Below, piece after piece: positions 1 through 8,219 of a stretch of 64,000 nucleotides of DNA (position 1 is its first letter; the number at the start of each line of letters is the position of its first letter). A model generated the notes under the pieces. That model made no database searches and had not been told where the DNA came from. It saw only the letters and a list, made by a program, of their open reading frames with translations. A program made the translations under genes and the position numbers. The stretch lies in NCBI GenBank assembly GCA_030697175.1, contig JAUYQR010000005.1:303157-367156 (forward strand), in the 5' to 3' direction. This DNA comes from Paracoccaceae bacterium. Its GTDB lineage: Bacteria > Pseudomonadota > Alphaproteobacteria > Rhodobacterales > Rhodobacteraceae.

Positions 1-855
1 ACCCTCGACGGCAAGATCTACTGTGCGCCGGTGAACATCCACTCGCCGGAATGGCTGTGGCTGTCGAACAAGGTCTATGAGGATCTGGGCCTGCCCGTTC
101 CGACCAACTGGAACGAGTTCGTTGCAACCGCCCCGCAGGTCGATGCCGCTGGCAAGATCCCGCTGGCACTTGGCAACCAGCCCTGGCAGTCGAACCTCGC
201 CTTCGGTGCGCTGGTGATCGGTATCGGTGGCCTTGACCTGTGGAAGAAGGTCAACATCGACAAGGACATGGAAGCTGCCGCTGGCCCGGAAATGGCTGCG
301 GTGTTCACGGCCGCAGCCGATGCCCGCAAGCTGGCCGCCAAGTCCACGGTGCAGGACTGGAACCAGGCGACAAACCTCGTGATCACCGACGAAGCCGCCG
401 GCCAGATCATGGGCGACTGGGCGCAAGGTGAATTCCAGGTCGCCGGCGAAGTGGCCGGCAAGGACTACACCTGCCTGCCGGGCTTGGGATTGAACGAGTA
501 TATCTCTACCGGTGGCGATGCGTTCTACTTCCCGAAACTGGATGATCCGGAAAAGGAAGCCGCGCAGAAGCGGCTGGCGGCATTGCTCGTCAGCCCCGAA
601 GTGCAGGTCGCCTTCAACCTCAAGAAGGGCTCGCTGCCGATCCGTGGCGACATCGACCTCGCAGCCGCCAACGACTGCATGAAGAAGGGTCTGGAGATCC
701 TCAAGGGCGGCAACATCGTGCCATCCGGGGACCAGGTCTGGTCGGCCGACGTGCAAAAGCAGAACGAAGACCTGATGGTCGAATTCTGGAAGTCGGACAT
801 GGACCCGGTCGCCGCGCAAGCGCAATGGGTTGAAAACCTGAAATCCGGTCTGTGA
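1..855 (+). CDS. Sugar ABC transporter substrate-binding protein (family 1), 5' end cut by window
   Basis: The reading frame is open from base 1, so the signal peptide and N-terminal lobe lie outside the window; about 284 C-terminal residues are visible. The segment looks like a family 1 extracellular solute-binding protein: a WxxSNKxYEDLGL stretch, a DWAQGEF segment, a DAFYFPK strand and a C-terminal helix ending in QWVENLKSGL. Such periplasmic proteins deliver mono- or oligosaccharides to the permeases encoded just downstream. The glycosidases further along suggest a hemicellulose-derived sugar. It is the first visible gene of a long plus-strand operon, separated from the permeases by a strong hairpin. 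The substrate cannot be read from sequence. Confidence 0.85.
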   Translation, partial: TLDGKIYCAPVNIHSPEWLWLSNKVYEDLGLPVPTNWNEFVATAPQVDAAGKIPLALGNQPWQSNLAFGALVIGIGGLDLWKKVNIDKDMEAAAGPEMAAVFTAAADARKLAAKSTVQDWNQATNLVITDEAAGQIMGDWAQGEFQVAGEVAGKDYTCLPGLGLNEYISTGGDAFYFPKLDDPEKEAAQKRLAALLVSPEVQVAFNLKKGSLPIRGDIDLAAANDCMKKGLEILKGGNIVPSGDQVWSADVQKQNEDLMVEFWKSDMDPVAAQAQWVENLKSGL

Positions 856-872
856 TCCGAGGTTGACCGAGG

Positions 873-900
873 GGGCCGCCCGGCAGACGGGCGGCCCTTT
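873..900 (+). terminator. Hairpin between binding protein and permease genes (attenuating terminator)
   Basis: A perfect 10-bp stem (GGGCCGCCCG paired with CGGGCGGCCC) with a 5-nt loop is followed by TTT. It sits 18 bp after the binding-protein stop and before the permease gene. Such partial terminators usually let the binding protein be made in excess over the membrane components; that role is inferred. Confidence 0.7.
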
Positions 901-929
901 CTGCACTGCGAAGGCCAAGGGGGGAATGC

Positions 930-1820
930 ATGTCCGGGCAGCCTAAGCGCCTGTTGCGCAATCTGAATGCGAAAATCGCGGCGCTTCCGATGATCCTGAC
1001 CACGCTCGTGGTGTTCGTCGGCGGCACGGTCTGGACGGTGGTGTATTCCTTCACCGACTCGAAACTTTTGCCCCGCCTGCGCTGGGTGGGCCTCGACCAG
1101 TACGAGCGGCTCTGGTCGAACAGCCGATGGCTGATCTCGATCGAGAACCTGCTTTTCTACGGTGTCATGTCGCTGGTCTTCACGATCGGGATGGGGTTCC
1201 TGCTGGCCGTGCTGATGGACCAGAAGATCCGCTTCGAAGACACCTTCCGCACCATCATGCTCTACCCCTTCGCGCTGTCGTTCATCGTGACCGGCCTTGT
1301 CTGGCAATGGATCCTGAACCCGCAGTTCGGCGTGCAGGAAATCGTGCGCAGCTGGGGCTGGGAAAGCTTCAACTTCGACCCGCTGAACAACCCCGACACC
1401 GTGCTGTACGGCCTTCTGATCGCGGGTCTCTGGCAAGGCACGGGCTTTGTGATGTGCCTGATGCTGGCAGGCCTGCGCGGCATTGACGAGGACATCTGGA
1501 AGGCTGCGCGGGTTGACGGCATTCCCACATGGAAGACCTACCTTGTCGTCATCGTGCCGATGATGCGGCCGGTGTTCATCACCACGCTGGTCATCGTCGC
1601 CGCCGGAATCATCAGGCTTTACGATCTTGTCGTGGCGCAGACCTCTGGTGGCCCCGGTGGAAACGCCAGTCAGGTTCCGGCGATGTATGTCTACGACTAC
1701 ATGTTCCAGGCGCAGAACCTTGGCCAAGGGTTCGCGGCCTCGACCATGATGCTGGTGTCGGTGCTGATCGTGCTGATCCCGTGGGCGTATCTGGAATTCG
1801 GAGGCAAGAGGAATGGCTGA
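930..1820 (+). CDS. Sugar ABC transporter permease (MalF/UgpA type)
   Basis: This 296-residue protein has about six hydrophobic segments. It carries the family's EAA loop (DIWKAARVDGIPTWKTYLVVIVPMMRP, around residues 190-215), the contact surface for the ATPase. Length and topology fit the first permease of a carbohydrate importer (CUT1 type). Its start follows AAGGGGGGAATGC, a plausible ribosome-binding site. The 3' end overlaps the second permease by 8 bp, indicating translational coupling. It should form the inner-membrane heterodimer with the next gene product. The transported sugar is unknown; context favours a mannose/xylose-containing oligosaccharide. Confidence 0.9.
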   Translation: MSGQPKRLLRNLNAKIAALPMILTTLVVFVGGTVWTVVYSFTDSKLLPRLRWVGLDQYERLWSNSRWLISIENLLFYGVMSLVFTIGMGFLLAVLMDQKIRFEDTFRTIMLYPFALSFIVTGLVWQWILNPQFGVQEIVRSWGWESFNFDPLNNPDTVLYGLLIAGLWQGTGFVMCLMLAGLRGIDEDIWKAARVDGIPTWKTYLVVIVPMMRPVFITTLVIVAAGIIRLYDLVVAQTSGGPGGNASQVPAMYVYDYMFQAQNLGQGFAASTMMLVSVLIVLIPWAYLEFGGKRNG

Positions 1821-2754
1821 GACTGTCGCCAAGGCCGCTTCGCCCGCCCGCACGAACCTGCGCAGCGACGCAATGGTCGGCCCGCGTGGCGCCAAACCGC
1901 GCCGCCGCCTGTCGGGCCGCAACATCATGCTTTACGGCACGCTGATCGTGGTCAGCCTTTACTACATCCTGCCGCTGTGGGTGATGGTGATGACTTCGCT
2001 CAAGGGTATGCCCGAGGTGCGGCTTGGCAACATCTTCGCGCCACCGGTTGAGATCACCTTCCAGCCCTGGGTCAAGGCATGGTCCGAGGCCTGCACCGGC
2101 CTGAACTGCGACGGGCTTTCACGCGGGTTCTGGAATTCCGTCCTCATCACCGTGCCCTCGGTGATCCTGTCGATCCTGGTGGCCTCGGTTAACGGTTACG
2201 CGCTGGTCAACTGGCGCTTCAAGGGGTCTGATCTGTTCTTTACCATCCTGATCTTCGGGTCGTTCATTCCCTATCAGGTGATGCTTTACCCCATCGTGAT
2301 CCTGCTGCGCGAGATGGGCATCTACGGCACGCTCTGGGGTCTGGTGCTGGTGCACACGATCTTCGGCATGCCGATCCTGACGCTGCTGTTCCGCAACTAC
2401 TTCTCCACCATCCCGGAGGAGCTGTTCAAGGCCGCAAGGGTCGATGGGGCAGGGTTCTGGGCGATCTACCTGCGCATCATGCTGCCGATGAGCCTGCCGA
2501 TCTTCGTCGTGGCGCTGATCCTGCAAGTCACTGGTATCTGGAACGATTTCCTCTTTGGCGTGGTCTTCACCAAGCCCGACCTCTACCCCATGACGGTGCA
2601 GTTGAACAACATCGTCAACTCGGTTCAGGGCGTGAAGGAATACAACGTCAACATGGCGGCAACGCTGCTGACGGGGCTTGTGCCGCTGGTCATCTACTTC
2701 CTTTCCGGGAAGCTTTTCGTTCGCGGCATCGCCGCCGGTGCCGTGAAGGGCTGA
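1813..2754 (+). CDS. Sugar ABC transporter permease (MalG/UgpE type)
   Basis: This 313-residue membrane protein has a positively charged N-terminal tail (residues 1-35), a first membrane helix (TLIVVSLYYILPLWVMVMTSLKG) and an EAA loop near residues 205-230 (EELFKAARVDGAGFWAIYLRIMLPMS). It is the second half of the CUT1 permease pair. Translation begins inside the end of the preceding permease gene (8-bp overlap), and the ATPase gene follows 3 bp after the stop. Two permeases, an ATPase and a binding protein make a complete importer. Confidence 0.9.
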   Translation: MAETVAKAASPARTNLRSDAMVGPRGAKPRRRLSGRNIMLYGTLIVVSLYYILPLWVMVMTSLKGMPEVRLGNIFAPPVEITFQPWVKAWSEACTGLNCDGLSRGFWNSVLITVPSVILSILVASVNGYALVNWRFKGSDLFFTILIFGSFIPYQVMLYPIVILLREMGIYGTLWGLVLVHTIFGMPILTLLFRNYFSTIPEELFKAARVDGAGFWAIYLRIMLPMSLPIFVVALILQVTGIWNDFLFGVVFTKPDLYPMTVQLNNIVNSVQGVKEYNVNMAATLLTGLVPLVIYFLSGKLFVRGIAAGAVKG

Positions 2755-2757
2755 TAC

Positions 2758-3837
2758 ATGACGCAATCCATTTCCGTGAAAGACCTGACGCTCAACTTCG
2801 GTGCGGTGTCGGTCCTGCAAAAGATGAACCTCGATGTGGCCGAGGGCGAATTCATCGTGCTTCTCGGCCCGTCGGGCTGCGGGAAATCAACCCTGCTGAA
2901 CTGCCTTGCGGGGCTGCTGGACATCACCGACGGCCAGATCTGGATCAAGGGCAAGAACGTCACCTGGGCGGAACCCAGCGAACGGGGCATCGGCATGGTG
3001 TTCCAGTCCTATGCGCTTTATCCGCAGATGACGGTGCGGGGGAACCTCTCGTTCGGGCTGAAGAACGCCAGGATGCCCGCGGCCGAGATCGAAAAGCGCG
3101 TGGCAAGGGCCGCCGAAATCCTGCAGATCGGCCCGCTTCTTGACCGCAAGCCGGGCGCGCTTTCGGGTGGCCAGCGCCAGCGCGTCGCCATCGGGCGAGC
3201 CTTGGTCCGTGACGTCGACGTGTTCCTGTTCGACGAGCCTTTGTCCAACCTTGACGCCAAGTTGCGCAGCGAACTTCGCGTGGAAATCAAGCGCCTGCAC
3301 GAACGCCTGAAGAACACGATGGTCTACGTCACCCACGACCAGATCGAGGCGCTGACGTTGGCCGACCGCATCGCCGTGATGAAGGGCGGGGTGATCCAGC
3401 AACTGGCCGACCCGCAGACCATCTACAACCGTCCGACCAACCTGTTCGTCGCCGGTTTCATCGGCAGCCCCGCAATGAACATGCTGCCAGTCAAGACCAT
3501 CGACAACGGCCGCGCCTTCCAGTTCGGCTCGACCCGCATCGACCTGGCTGGTTACGATGGCGGCGCGGTGCTGGAGCGCGACAACGCCATCCTTGGTGTG
3601 CGCCCCGAACACATCACCATCCGAACCGAAGCCGTCCCCGGACGCACCATCCCGGCCGAGGTCGAAATTGACGAACATCTGGGCGCCGACAGCCTTTTGT
3701 GGCTGAAAGCCGAGGGGCGCGAGATGTGCGTCCGTATCCCGGTGGAGGGGCGGCTGCCGTCGGGCTCGCAGGTTCACCTGATGCTCGACATGCCGAAAGC
3801 CTCGCTCTTTGACGCAAAGACGGAACAAAGGATCTGA
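2758..3837 (+). CDS. Sugar ABC transporter ATP-binding protein (MalK/UgpC type)
   Basis: The 359 residues show Walker A GPSGCGKST (about 38-46), the Q-loop in FQSYALYPQMTV, signature LSGGQRQRVAIGRALV, Walker B VFLFDEPLSNLDAKLR and the switch histidine in YVTHDQIEA. A C-terminal TOBE/OB region (about 240-350), with LGVRPEHI near residue 281, is typical of carbohydrate-importer ATPases of the MalK/UgpC group. It would energise the two upstream permeases. The gene begins 3 bp after the permease stop and is followed after 3 bp by the beta-mannosidase gene, so transport and hydrolysis are co-transcribed. Confidence 0.92.
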   Translation: MTQSISVKDLTLNFGAVSVLQKMNLDVAEGEFIVLLGPSGCGKSTLLNCLAGLLDITDGQIWIKGKNVTWAEPSERGIGMVFQSYALYPQMTVRGNLSFGLKNARMPAAEIEKRVARAAEILQIGPLLDRKPGALSGGQRQRVAIGRALVRDVDVFLFDEPLSNLDAKLRSELRVEIKRLHERLKNTMVYVTHDQIEALTLADRIAVMKGGVIQQLADPQTIYNRPTNLFVAGFIGSPAMNMLPVKTIDNGRAFQFGSTRIDLAGYDGGAVLERDNAILGVRPEHITIRTEAVPGRTIPAEVEIDEHLGADSLLWLKAEGREMCVRIPVEGRLPSGSQVHLMLDMPKASLFDAKTEQRI

Positions 3838-3840
3838 ACG

Positions 3841-6225
3841 ATGCTCGATCTGGCGGGTGTCTGGACGCTTTCGGATGAAAGCGGTCAGCACAGCGTTTCC
3901 ATGGCCCTGCCGGGGGACGGTATCTCGGCGCTGCATAGCGCGGGCGTGATCCCCGACCCGTATTGGGGCCGCAACGAATATGACTGCCGCTGGGTCAGCG
4001 AGCGTGACTGGGTGGCCCGGCGCAGCTTTGACCATGCCGGGGGCGCCGTCGATCTGGTGATCGAGGGGCTGGATACCGTGGCCGAGGTCCGCCTGAACGG
4101 CACGCCCGTATTGCAGGCCGCCAATGTCCACCGCCGGTTTCGCGTTGACGTCACCGGCCACCTGCGGCGCGGCGCGAACGAGATCGAGATCAGGTTTCGC
4201 AGCCCGGTTCAGGCCGCTGCCGAACAGCAGGCTGAAATGCCGTTCCGCATCCCCTATCAGGAAGTGAACGGCCCGATTCCCAACGCCAACATGCTGCGCA
4301 AGCAACAGTGCGATTTCGGCTGGGACTGGAACATAGCACTCGGGCAGTTCGGCGTGTCGGGCAAGATCGCGCTGGAACCGAACGGGCCGCGCATTGCCGA
4401 TATCATCGTCACCCAGACCCACCGCGACGGTGTGGCCGAGGTCGCGCTTGCGGTGCATGTCGACGGAGTGTCCGACGTCACGGCCACGCTTTGCGGTGTG
4501 ACCGCCAGCGCGCCCGTGCGGGCCGGGGTTGCACGGATGAGCCTCAGGATCGACACCCCGCAGCTTTGGTGGCCGGCCGGGCAGGGCGCGCAGGTGCTGC
4601 ATGACCTGACCGTCACCGGCGGCGGAGCCAGCACCACGCGCCGCATCGGCCTGCGCGCCATGCACCTGCGGTCCGAACCCGATGCGGCGGGCCGCTCCTT
4701 CGGGGTCGAGGTCAATGGTCGCGCCGTCTTTGCGCGCGGGGCGAACTGGATCCCGGCGGATGCCTTGAACGGACGGATAACCGTCGAGGGTGTGCGCGGC
4801 CTGCTGCAATCGGCCGTCGATGCCAACATGAACATGCTGCGCATCTGGGGCGGCGGGCGCTATGAACCCGACTGGTTCTACGACCTTTGTGACGAGATGG
4901 GCCTGATGGTCTGGCAGGACTTCATGTTCGCCTGCCACCTCTACCCCTCGACCTCGGAGTTCCTCGCCGAAGTGGATGCCGAGGTGCGCGATGTCGTGGC
5001 CCGCATCAATCACCATGCCTGCCTTGCCGTCTGGTGCGGTGACAACGAACTGATCGGCGCGCTGACGTGGTTCCCCGAAAGCCGCAAGGACCGCGACCGC
5101 TATCTGGTCAATTACGACCGCCTGAACCGCACGGTTGAAGCGGCACTTTACTCCGTGCTGCCCGGTGCCAACTGGTGGCCGTCCTCGCCAAGCCCCGGCC
5201 CGCTGGCGTTTGGCGATGCGTGGCACGATGACAGTTCAGGCGACATGCACTTCTGGAGCGTCTGGCACGAGGGTCGCGACTTTGACCACTACCGTGACGT
5301 AAGCCCCCGCTTCTGTTCCGAGTTCGGCTTTCAGTCCTATCCGTCGATGCAGACCATCCGGCGTTTTGCCGACCCGGTGGATTTCAACATCGCCGCCCCC
5401 GTGATGGAAAGCCACCAGAAGAACCCCGGCGGCAACGCCCGCATCGCCGAAACCATGTTCCGCTCCTTCCGCTTTCCGGTGGATTTCGAATGCTTCGTCT
5501 ACCTGTCCCAGGTCCAGCAGGGCATCGCGATCAAGACCGCAGTCACCCACTGGCGCAGCCTGAAGCCGCATTGCCAAGGCACGCTGTACTGGCAGTTGAA
5601 CGATACCTGGCCGGTGTGCAGTTGGGCCAGTCTTGATCACGGCGGCAACTGGAAGCTTCTGCACCACATGGCCCGCCACTTCTACGCGCCGGTTCTGGTG
5701 ACAGCGGTGCCGGTGGAGGGCGCAATCGAATTGCGCGCGGTAAACGACACCCCCGGCGCCGCGACGCTTGAGGTGACGGTGAACGCCATCGCAATGTCCG
5801 GCAAGATCCGCCCGCTTGGGCAGCACCTGGCAGAGGTCTTGCCCGACAGCGCGGTGGTGGTGGCCACGCTTCCGGCAGGAACCCTGGCCGAGGATGAAAT
5901 CCTTGCCTTCCTCTGGGGTCCACCCGGTGCGCCAGACCAGGGCGACATTCACGCGCCAAAGCCGTGGAAGGCCTATGACCTGCCCGCCACCACGCTGACC
6001 CAAACCGCAAAACGCTCCGACACCGGCTGGCAGATCACCGTCGAAACCGACGCCCCCGCCTTCTTCGTGGCGCTGGAGGCCGATCAGCCCGGTCGCTTCT
6101 CCAACAACGCCTTCGCGCTCTTCCCCGGCTACCCGGCCACCGTGACCTTCACCCCCGATACCCCCGGCCAAGCGCCGCGCTTCACCCTTCGCGACCTTCG
6201 CGCCGCGACCTACGGCCAGACCTGA
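3841..6225 (+). CDS. Glycoside hydrolase family 2 beta-mannosidase
   Basis: The 794-residue protein has the GH2 order: an N-terminal sugar-binding jelly roll (about 1-170), an immunoglobulin-like domain, a TIM barrel from about 290, and C-terminal beta domains. The barrel shows NMLRIWGGGRYE, the acid/base site in WCGDNEL (Glu about 403) and the nucleophile in CSEFGFQSYPS (Glu about 494). The LRIWGGG and SEFGFQS motifs are characteristic of beta-mannosidases rather than beta-galactosidases. No signal peptide is seen, so it probably removes terminal beta-mannose from imported oligosaccharides in the cytoplasm. An AAAGGA sequence upstream supports the start. Substrate preference is inferred. Confidence 0.88.
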   Translation: MLDLAGVWTLSDESGQHSVSMALPGDGISALHSAGVIPDPYWGRNEYDCRWVSERDWVARRSFDHAGGAVDLVIEGLDTVAEVRLNGTPVLQAANVHRRFRVDVTGHLRRGANEIEIRFRSPVQAAAEQQAEMPFRIPYQEVNGPIPNANMLRKQQCDFGWDWNIALGQFGVSGKIALEPNGPRIADIIVTQTHRDGVAEVALAVHVDGVSDVTATLCGVTASAPVRAGVARMSLRIDTPQLWWPAGQGAQVLHDLTVTGGGASTTRRIGLRAMHLRSEPDAAGRSFGVEVNGRAVFARGANWIPADALNGRITVEGVRGLLQSAVDANMNMLRIWGGGRYEPDWFYDLCDEMGLMVWQDFMFACHLYPSTSEFLAEVDAEVRDVVARINHHACLAVWCGDNELIGALTWFPESRKDRDRYLVNYDRLNRTVEAALYSVLPGANWWPSSPSPGPLAFGDAWHDDSSGDMHFWSVWHEGRDFDHYRDVSPRFCSEFGFQSYPSMQTIRRFADPVDFNIAAPVMESHQKNPGGNARIAETMFRSFRFPVDFECFVYLSQVQQGIAIKTAVTHWRSLKPHCQGTLYWQLNDTWPVCSWASLDHGGNWKLLHHMARHFYAPVLVTAVPVEGAIELRAVNDTPGAATLEVTVNAIAMSGKIRPLGQHLAEVLPDSAVVVATLPAGTLAEDEILAFLWGPPGAPDQGDIHAPKPWKAYDLPATTLTQTAKRSDTGWQITVETDAPAFFVALEADQPGRFSNNAFALFPGYPATVTFTPDTPGQAPRFTLRDLRAATYGQT

Positions 6226-6238
6226 AAGGACCAAGGAC

Positions 6239-6988
6239 ATGCCGTCTTATCAACTCTACTCCTCGCGGAACTTCCCGCCGCTATCCGATACGCTGACCAT
6301 GCTGGCGGGCCTTGGCTATCAGGATGTCGAAGGCTTCGGCGGGCTTTATGCCGACGATGCCAAGCTGGCGGACCTCGCCGCCGGGCTGAAGGCAACAGGG
6401 CTCACGATGCCAACCGCGCATTTCGGCCTTGATATGCTGGAGGGCAATCCGGATCAGGCGCTGAAGATCGCGCGCACGCTTGGCATCAGGCACATCTACT
6501 GCCCCTACCTGATGCCCGACCAGCGGCCCAATGATGGCCCCGGATGGCGTGCGTTCGGCGCTCGTCTCGAAGCGGCTGGTCGGCCCTACAAGGCGGCCGG
6601 CATCGGTTTCGGCTGGCACAACCATGACTTCGAGTTCGTCCCCACGGCTGATGGCGCAATCCCGCAAGCCGAGATCCTGGCGGGCGGCCCATCTCTGGAA
6701 TGGGAGATCGACGTCGCCTGGGTGATCCGTGGCGGCGCTGATCCCGTGCAATGGATCCGCCGCTACGGCGCGCGCATTACGGCGGCTCACGTCAAGGACA
6801 TCGCCCCTGCGGGTGAAAATACCGCCGAGGACGGCTGGGCCGATGTCGGCCACGGCACCGTCAACTGGGCCAGCCTGCTGGCCGCCCTGCGCGCCGTCGG
6901 CTGCAAACACTTCGTAATGGAACACGACAACCCGTCCGACCACGCCCGCTTTGCAAAGCGGTCGATCCTGGCCTTGCGGATGATTTGA
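6239..6988 (+). CDS. Sugar phosphate isomerase/epimerase (xylose isomerase-like TIM barrel)
   Basis: The 249-residue single-domain protein resembles AP endonuclease 2/xylose-isomerase-like TIM barrels. Putative metal ligands lie in GFGWHNHDFEF (about 120), WEIDVAWV (Glu/Asp about 160), ITAAHVKDI (His about 184) and FVMEHD near the C terminus. Members interconvert ketoses/aldoses or epimerise keto sugars. It lies 13 bp after the beta-mannosidase gene and 8 bp before the oxidoreductase gene. An isomerase paired with a Gfo/Idh/MocA oxidoreductase is a common arrangement for oxidative handling of unusual sugars. The exact reaction is not predictable. Confidence 0.8.
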   Translation: MPSYQLYSSRNFPPLSDTLTMLAGLGYQDVEGFGGLYADDAKLADLAAGLKATGLTMPTAHFGLDMLEGNPDQALKIARTLGIRHIYCPYLMPDQRPNDGPGWRAFGARLEAAGRPYKAAGIGFGWHNHDFEFVPTADGAIPQAEILAGGPSLEWEIDVAWVIRGGADPVQWIRRYGARITAAHVKDIAPAGENTAEDGWADVGHGTVNWASLLAALRAVGCKHFVMEHDNPSDHARFAKRSILALRMI

Positions 6989-6996
6989 GGGACATT

Positions 6997-8127
6997 ATGG
7001 CAAACCTTGGTATCGGCATCATCGGATGCGGCAATATCTCCACCTCCTACCTGCGCCTTGCGCCCCTGTTCAAAGGGCTGGAAGTGCGCGCGGTCGCGGA
7101 CATGAACATGGACGCGGCGAAGGCCCGCGCCGAAGAGTTCAACACGACGGCCCAATCGGTCGATGACCTGCTGGCGAACCCGGCGGTGGATGTGGTCATC
7201 AATCTGACCATCCCCGACGCGCATTATGCCGTGACACGGCGGATATTGGAGGCTGGCAAGCACGCCTATTCCGAAAAGCCGCTGGTCCTCACGCTGGACG
7301 AGGGCGAAACGCTGCGCGCGCTTGCCAAGTCCAAGGGCCTGTCCGTCGGCTGCGCGCCTGACACGTTCCTCGGTGGCGCGCACCAGCAGGCCCGCGCCGT
7401 CCTCGACGAAGGCCGCATCGGCACCATCACCGCAGGCTGCGCGGCCGTTCTGAACCACGGCATGGAACATTGGCACCCGAACCCGGATTTCTTCTTTCTG
7501 CCGGGCGCAGGGCCGATGCTGGACCTTGGGCCCTACTATGTGGCGAACCTGATCAACTTCCTCGGCCCGGTGAAGCGGGTCGGGGCGCTGACCTCCTCCG
7601 CCATGCCGGAACGCACCATCTCCAACGGCCCGCGCACTGGCGAAACGGTTCCGGTCAAGACGCCGACGAACATCCACGCCCTGCTCGAGTTCCACAACGG
7701 AGCCACGATCACCCTCTCCACCTCGTGGGACGTCTGGCACCACAAGCGCAACCACTTCGAGCTTTACGGCACCGAGGGCACCCTCTACGTTCCCGACCCG
7801 AACTTTTTCGGCGGCACAGTGGAAATCGGCGGCAAGGATGGCAGCCTGACCACCCTCGACCCGTGGGATCACCCGTTCTGCAAGGTCAACCAGGTCCACA
7901 ACGGGCGTGAATTGGCAAACTACCGCACCGCCGGCCTTGCCGACATGGTCGCCGCCCTGCAAGGCGGGCGCGATGCGCGCTGTTCGCTGGAACGCACCCT
8001 CCACGGCGTCGAGGTGATGACCGCCTGCCTGAAGTCCGGCGAAACCGGCGGCTTCGTCACCCTGACCACCACCTGCACCCGCCCCGCCGCCCTGTCACCC
8101 GACGAGGCGCGTGCGCTGCTGGTCTGA
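6997..8127 (+). CDS. Gfo/Idh/MocA family oxidoreductase
   Basis: The 376-residue protein begins with a Rossmann nucleotide-binding motif (IGIIGCGNISTSYL). It continues with the family's second motif EKPLVLTLDEG (Lys near residue 95) and a C-terminal substrate domain with GPMLDLGPYYVANLINFLGPV. These enzymes oxidise or reduce sugars or cyclitols with NAD(P). The ATG at 6997 is chosen because GAGGGA lies just upstream; a TTG 12 bp earlier is possible but overlaps the previous stop. It probably acts with the adjacent isomerase on a sugar released by the two glycosidases. Confidence 0.85.
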   Translation: MANLGIGIIGCGNISTSYLRLAPLFKGLEVRAVADMNMDAAKARAEEFNTTAQSVDDLLANPAVDVVINLTIPDAHYAVTRRILEAGKHAYSEKPLVLTLDEGETLRALAKSKGLSVGCAPDTFLGGAHQQARAVLDEGRIGTITAGCAAVLNHGMEHWHPNPDFFFLPGAGPMLDLGPYYVANLINFLGPVKRVGALTSSAMPERTISNGPRTGETVPVKTPTNIHALLEFHNGATITLSTSWDVWHHKRNHFELYGTEGTLYVPDPNFFGGTVEIGGKDGSLTTLDPWDHPFCKVNQVHNGRELANYRTAGLADMVAALQGGRDARCSLERTLHGVEVMTACLKSGETGGFVTLTTTCTRPAALSPDEARALLV

Positions 8128-8132
8128 AGACA

Positions 8133-8198
8133 AGCCCGCCCCGGCCCTCTCCCTGCCGGCGGCGGGCTCGCCGGGCGGGCTGACACATCGGCCCGCCC
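8133..8198 (+). promoter_or_regulatory. Two consecutive GC-rich stem-loops ahead of the GH43 gene
   Basis: AGCCCGCC (8133-8140) pairs with GGCGGGCT (8161-8168), and GGGCGGGC (8173-8180) pairs with GCCCGCCC (8191-8198) across a 10-nt loop. Neither is followed by a T-run, so they are more likely mRNA-stabilising or REP-like structures than terminators. Confidence 0.45.
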
Positions 8199-8219
8199 GT
8201 TCCGAACCCAGAGGATGTC

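Noticed and set aside
2887..5226. Very long open frames antisense to the ATPase and beta-mannosidase genes
   Set aside because: They lie opposite well-recognised genes in high-GC DNA, are His/Arg/Gly/Pro-rich, have no family motifs, and arise from the strong third-position GC of the real genes.
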